This document shows positions 4,827-7,641 of a stretch of DNA of 7,641 nt, piece by piece. The position numbers and the translations under genes were made by a program. The notes beneath the pieces were generated by a model. That model searched no databases. It was not told where the DNA came from and saw only the letters and a program-made list of their open reading frames with translations. The stretch's first letter is position 1. Every line of letters begins with the position of its first letter. The stretch is from Treponema sp. (GTDB taxonomy: Bacteria; Spirochaetota; Spirochaetia; Treponematales; Breznakiellaceae): positions 1 to 7,641 of the forward strand of contig JAIRRF010000188.1 of the NCBI GenBank assembly GCA_031256115.1, written 5' to 3'.

Positions 4827-6149
4827 ATGAAGTTCTTTAAAACCCCGAGATTGTTTTTTATACCGACGGTGTTTATTATTTCTTTTTTGGTTATAGGATG
4901 CGTCACTACAGATCCGTTTGTTCCGGTGGATCATTATGTAGACCGTGAAGACTTTTCCATGGGTGCAAAAACCCTGGAAGAAAAAAACAAGAGCATCTAC
5001 CGGGATAAAGACAGGGTACTGTACTTTCTGGACCGGGGAATGTTAACCCACTACGAGGGAGACTACAAGGAATCATCGTCCCTGTTGCAGCAGGGGGAAC
5101 GGGCAATTGAAGAAAACTTTACCGTCAGCATCAGCCAGGAAATCGGGACTTTTATTTTAAACGACACAACAAAAGAATATGCCGGAGAAGATTACGAAGA
5201 CATTTATCTGAATGTATTTAACGCATTAAATTACTATCATCGCGGAGAAATGGAAGGAGCGATGGTTGAGATCCGCCGGATAAGCAACAAACTGCGTGAT
5301 CTGGCAGTCAAACACGGTCAGCTTATGACCAATGCACAGAAAATGGCCCTGGAAAACGGAACGGAAATTCCTCCTAACCCGGAAGCGGCGGTAAATTTTA
5401 ACAATTCCGCCCTGGCCAGGTATCTGGGGATGCTTTTTTACCGGGGAGCAGGGAATACAGACTCCGCACGGATCGATCAGAATCAGATCCTTGTCGCCAT
5501 AGCGGATACCCCCTCAATCTACAAGAACCCTGCCCCTTCTTCCATTCAGGAAGAGCTTGCCATACCCAGGGGCATGGCCCGTTTAAATGTACTTAGTTTT
5601 ACCGGGCGTTCTCCGGTAAAGAAAGAAGAAACCATGCGGATTTTTCTTGGCAATGCCTGGATTAAGATAGCCTTGCCGGTAATGGTTCCCAGGCCCTCAC
5701 AGGTTGCGTCCGTAACAATAGACTTCGATACGGGGGAATCCATAACCCTGGAACTTCTGGAAGACATAAGTGCGGTAGTAACGGCTACATTTGCCAAAAA
5801 GAAAAACCTGATATACACCAAATCAATAATTCGGGCTACGACCAAGGGAATTGCCGCTTCTGTTTTAAATACAGCAGCAAAAAGGTCAAAGGAAAACAAG
5901 GGTGTCTTATCTTTGCTTGGCTTAGGAACTCAAATTCTTGCGGAAGCCGGCGAAAAGGCTGATCTGCGGGTCGCCAGGTATTTTCCGGGGAAGGCATATG
6001 TGGGGGGAATCAACCTGGCGCCGGGAACTTATTCATTCACTATTACCTACTATAATAATAACAAACAAGTGATTTCCCGGCGTCGGCATGAGAATATTAA
6101 TATCAGGGCAAATACCCTTAATTTAATGGAGGATGTATGTTTAAGATAA
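4827..6149 (+). CDS. COG3014-family lipoprotein
   Basis: This 440-residue protein has a long hydrophobic signal and lipobox FLVIGC with Cys25, so it is a membrane-anchored lipoprotein. The mature part resembles the uncharacterised COG3014 family. Seen motifs are DRVLYFLDRGMLTHYEGDYKES (62-83), an E-FTVSISQEIG block (96-107), AGEDYEDIYLNVFNALNYY (119-137), RGEMEGAMVEIRRISNKL (139-156) and, near the end, EKADLRVARYFPGKAYV (376-392) followed by LAPGTYSFTITYYN (397-410). The first 160 residues look like helical, TPR-like pairs and the C-terminal 180 residues alternate short beta strands. The family often occurs near LpoB and LPP20-like lipoproteins, as here; its biochemical role is not known to me. 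A hairpin-loop ribosome-binding site precedes the start. The end overlaps the next gene by 13 bases, so the two are probably coupled. Confidence 0.78.
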   Translation: MKFFKTPRLFFIPTVFIISFLVIGCVTTDPFVPVDHYVDREDFSMGAKTLEEKNKSIYRDKDRVLYFLDRGMLTHYEGDYKESSSLLQQGERAIEENFTVSISQEIGTFILNDTTKEYAGEDYEDIYLNVFNALNYYHRGEMEGAMVEIRRISNKLRDLAVKHGQLMTNAQKMALENGTEIPPNPEAAVNFNNSALARYLGMLFYRGAGNTDSARIDQNQILVAIADTPSIYKNPAPSSIQEELAIPRGMARLNVLSFTGRSPVKKEETMRIFLGNAWIKIALPVMVPRPSQVASVTIDFDTGESITLELLEDISAVVTATFAKKKNLIYTKSIIRATTKGIAASVLNTAAKRSKENKGVLSLLGLGTQILAEAGEKADLRVARYFPGKAYVGGINLAPGTYSFTITYYNNNKQVISRRRHENINIRANTLNLMEDVCLR

Positions 6150-7177
6150 AAAATTTAGCTGCACCTTTGGTTTTGGCAGTATTGTGTTTTGCCTGCGGCA
6201 GTGCCCCCGGCGGAAAAAAAACAACAGAGCCTGCCTGGGTTTCGGACCCCTATGCCGCGTATAACAGAAATGTATACCTCGCGGCAGTGGGCCTGGGTAC
6301 TGCCCGGGATGCGGCAGAAAAGGCGGCTTTAAACAATTTAACATCCATTTTTGGCCAGTCTGTTACGAGCGAAACAAAAACAGACTACAGCTATTCCCAG
6401 GCGATCAACGCCAGTAGTTCCGCATGGTCCGAAAGGACCAGCGTAGCCCAGGCAATCAAAACATCGGTAGCCATGGATACCCTAATCGGGGCGGAAACAA
6501 AGGATGTTTGGAGAAGTCCTGACGGCACATGGTATGCATCGGCGATAATGGACAAGGCAAAGACCAATATGATTTATTTGGATATGATACAGCAAAACCA
6601 GCAAACCATCACCAAACTTACCGCTTTAAGCGCTTCGGAGAGACAAAGCTTGGAAGGATTAATGAACTATTATCAGGCTGCAAATCTGGCCGATGCAAAC
6701 CAGGTCTTTGCCAATGTCCGGAATGTTATCAGCCCCGGTTCAATGGCGGGGATAAACCTTAGAACAGGCAATGACCTTCGTCTGGAAGCATCCCGGATTG
6801 CACGGGATATTCCCATTACGGTAATAGTAGAAAATGACAGGCGGGACCGTATTAGGGGGGCATTTTCAGAAGTTCTTACCAAGGGTGGATTCCGTACCGG
6901 GGGCAGCAGTATCCGTTATGTTCTTGCAGCCAACCTTTCCCTGGATGAAGTAGTTTATCCCAACACTACAATTAAATATATCCGTTATGTTGTGGACGCT
7001 GACTTAATTGATACTTCTACGGGGGCGGTGCTTTTTCCCTATAATATAAACGACAGAGAAGGGCATGCAGTCCTTTCTGAAGCGGAAACCAGAGCGGTTG
7101 CTTCAGCCGAAAGCAGGATCAAAACTGATTATATGGATCGTCTGGGACTGTATCTTTCAGGGGGCATAACTAAATAA
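6137..7177 (+). CDS. LPP20-type lipoprotein with extra C-terminal domain (346 aa)
   Basis: The start ATG at 6137 has GGAGG four bases upstream, both inside the end of the COG3014 gene. Signal and lipobox LCFAC place the lipid on Cys20. An LPP20-like domain follows: EPAWVSDP (31-38), VYLAAVGLG (46-54), AEKAALNNLTSIFGQSV (60-76), and DVWRSPDGTWYASAIMDK (123-140). Residues about 145-200 are helical. The C-terminal part from about 222 (ARDIPITVIVENDRRDRIRG, then RYVLAANLSLDEVV, YVVDADLIDTSTGAVLFPYNINDREGH, and a helix to the end) has an alternating strand and helix pattern that recalls the FlgT/LpoB/TolB-N kind of small domain; this is a fold impression, not an identification. It is a longer cousin of the product of 3431-4024. 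Its stop is 6 bases before the AAA gene. Confidence 0.75.
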   Translation: MFKIKNLAAPLVLAVLCFACGSAPGGKKTTEPAWVSDPYAAYNRNVYLAAVGLGTARDAAEKAALNNLTSIFGQSVTSETKTDYSYSQAINASSSAWSERTSVAQAIKTSVAMDTLIGAETKDVWRSPDGTWYASAIMDKAKTNMIYLDMIQQNQQTITKLTALSASERQSLEGLMNYYQAANLADANQVFANVRNVISPGSMAGINLRTGNDLRLEASRIARDIPITVIVENDRRDRIRGAFSEVLTKGGFRTGGSSIRYVLAANLSLDEVVYPNTTIKYIRYVVDADLIDTSTGAVLFPYNINDREGHAVLSEAETRAVASAESRIKTDYMDRLGLYLSGGITK

Positions 7178-7183
7178 CGGTAC

Positions 7184-7641
7184 ATGGGCTATTACAGCAA
7201 GAATAAGGACTACATAGATACTCTGCCTGAATGGGTCAGGGAATTTGCCAACAAGTACGGTTCCAAAACTGCCAATCTGTACATACTACATGGCAATATA
7301 CGGGATTATCTTCCCCATCAAAGCAATGCGGGGGAATTTACATTTACCCGGATTCAGGATTATATAGCGGAACAGATCTTCGGAAACCAGCATATTATTG
7401 TCTTTTACAACCGGTCCAGCGGAGTAGAGTTTTTAACCGAAGATATGGCTCTGGAATATCAAAACCTTATCAGCAAAAATTTTCCGAACGTGGAAGATCA
7501 TTCAGAGTTTATGTCAACCAATCCGGAGGAAAGCTTTTTTTATCTGGAAAAATATTTCCTTTCCAGGATTCCCAAGGATAGGAGGGAACAATGCCGGATG
7601 GTGCTGATTCTCGACTATGCGGAGACCATTGTACCTCTCGG
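7184..7641 (+). CDS. AAA-type ATPase family protein, N-terminal part (runs off right edge)
   Basis: The frame is open from an ATG at 7184 to the window end, giving 152 residues of a longer soluble protein. It starts MGYYSKNKDYIDTLPEWVREFANKY-like, without signal peptide, then LYILHGNIRDYL (32-43), IIVFYNRSSGVEF (71-83) and MVLILDYAETIVP (139-151). I associate this layout with AAA-family proteins whose N-terminal region is a degenerate nucleotide-binding fold: LILDYAE looks like a Walker B-type strand ending in acidic residues, but no GxxxxGK P-loop precedes it. The functional P-loop would be expected further downstream, outside the window. It lies 6 bases after the lipoprotein gene, without a strong ribosome-binding site, so translational coupling is likely. 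A cytoplasmic ATPase at the end of a lipoprotein operon suggests a regulatory or assembly partner. That it is a gene is certain; the AAA call is moderate. Confidence 0.65.
   Translation, partial: MGYYSKNKDYIDTLPEWVREFANKYGSKTANLYILHGNIRDYLPHQSNAGEFTFTRIQDYIAEQIFGNQHIIVFYNRSSGVEFLTEDMALEYQNLISKNFPNVEDHSEFMSTNPEESFFYLEKYFLSRIPKDRREQCRMVLILDYAETIVPL

Noticed and set aside
5546..5899. Minus-strand 117-codon frame opposite the COG3014 gene
   Set aside because: Antisense shadow; the plus-strand frame carries the family motifs.
7231..7581. Plus-strand 116-codon frame near the right end
   Set aside because: It is out of frame with the longer open frame from 7184, which starts 6 bases after the preceding gene and has recognisable AAA-type segments.
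1..7641. CRISPR array, insertion sequence, tRNA or rRNA gene
   Set aside because: No regularly spaced repeats, transposase frame, long terminal inverted repeats around a gene, or tRNA-like or rRNA-like sequence was seen on either strand.

Overview
The window looks like a piece of a spirochaete chromosome, most probably a Treponema-type organism. The reasons are four or more consecutive lipoproteins with relaxed lipoboxes (V-I-S-C, M-A-S-C, V-I-G-C, C-F-A-C, hydrophobic residues but no strict L at -3), the families present (LPP20, LpoB, COG3014, and an AAA-type protein), roughly even base composition in genes, and AT-rich intergenic DNA. Genus is inferred from overall resemblance, not from a marker gene.

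Minus-strand half (1-3100). Reading from right to left, a tightly packed, translationally coupled operon encodes a RarD-like EamA transporter, a 12-helix MFS transporter, a 182-residue soluble protein of unknown function, and the N-terminal part of an M20 zinc peptidase that runs off the left edge. Junctions are a 4-base ATGA overlap, an 11-base overlap and a 4-base gap, so the four genes are very likely co-transcribed. A plausible theme is uptake or export of small metabolites or peptides together with a peptide or amino-acyl hydrolase, but no substrate can be read from the sequence.

Divergent intergenic region (3101-3430). This AT-rich stretch is not empty. On the minus strand it contains the first helix of a TetR-family regulator, frameshifted at an A8 tract and truncated just before rarD. 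Upstream lie a good minus-strand promoter (TTGACA, 18-base spacer, AATAAT) and three copies of a CTAACT/AGTTAG half-site, two of them forming a perfect 7-base-arm palindrome at the predicted transcription start. This looks like the control region of a formerly autoregulated TetR-transporter operon whose repressor has been lost. On the right side is a probable plus-strand promoter.

Plus-strand half (3431-7641). Five genes run in one direction: a small LPP20-type lipoprotein, an LpoB-type lipoprotein, a COG3014 lipoprotein, a larger LPP20-type lipoprotein with an extra C-terminal domain, and the start of an AAA-family protein that runs off the right edge. The last three are packed at overlap or near-overlap distance. 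Two of the leaders contain notable RNA structure: before lpoB an 11-base perfect complement to the ribosome-binding site sits in a competing hairpin, and before the COG3014 gene the GGAGG is displayed exactly in a hairpin pentaloop. Together the genes suggest a cell-envelope assembly or peptidoglycan-linked lipoprotein complex with a cytoplasmic ATPase partner; this is the best candidate for an under-described system in the window.
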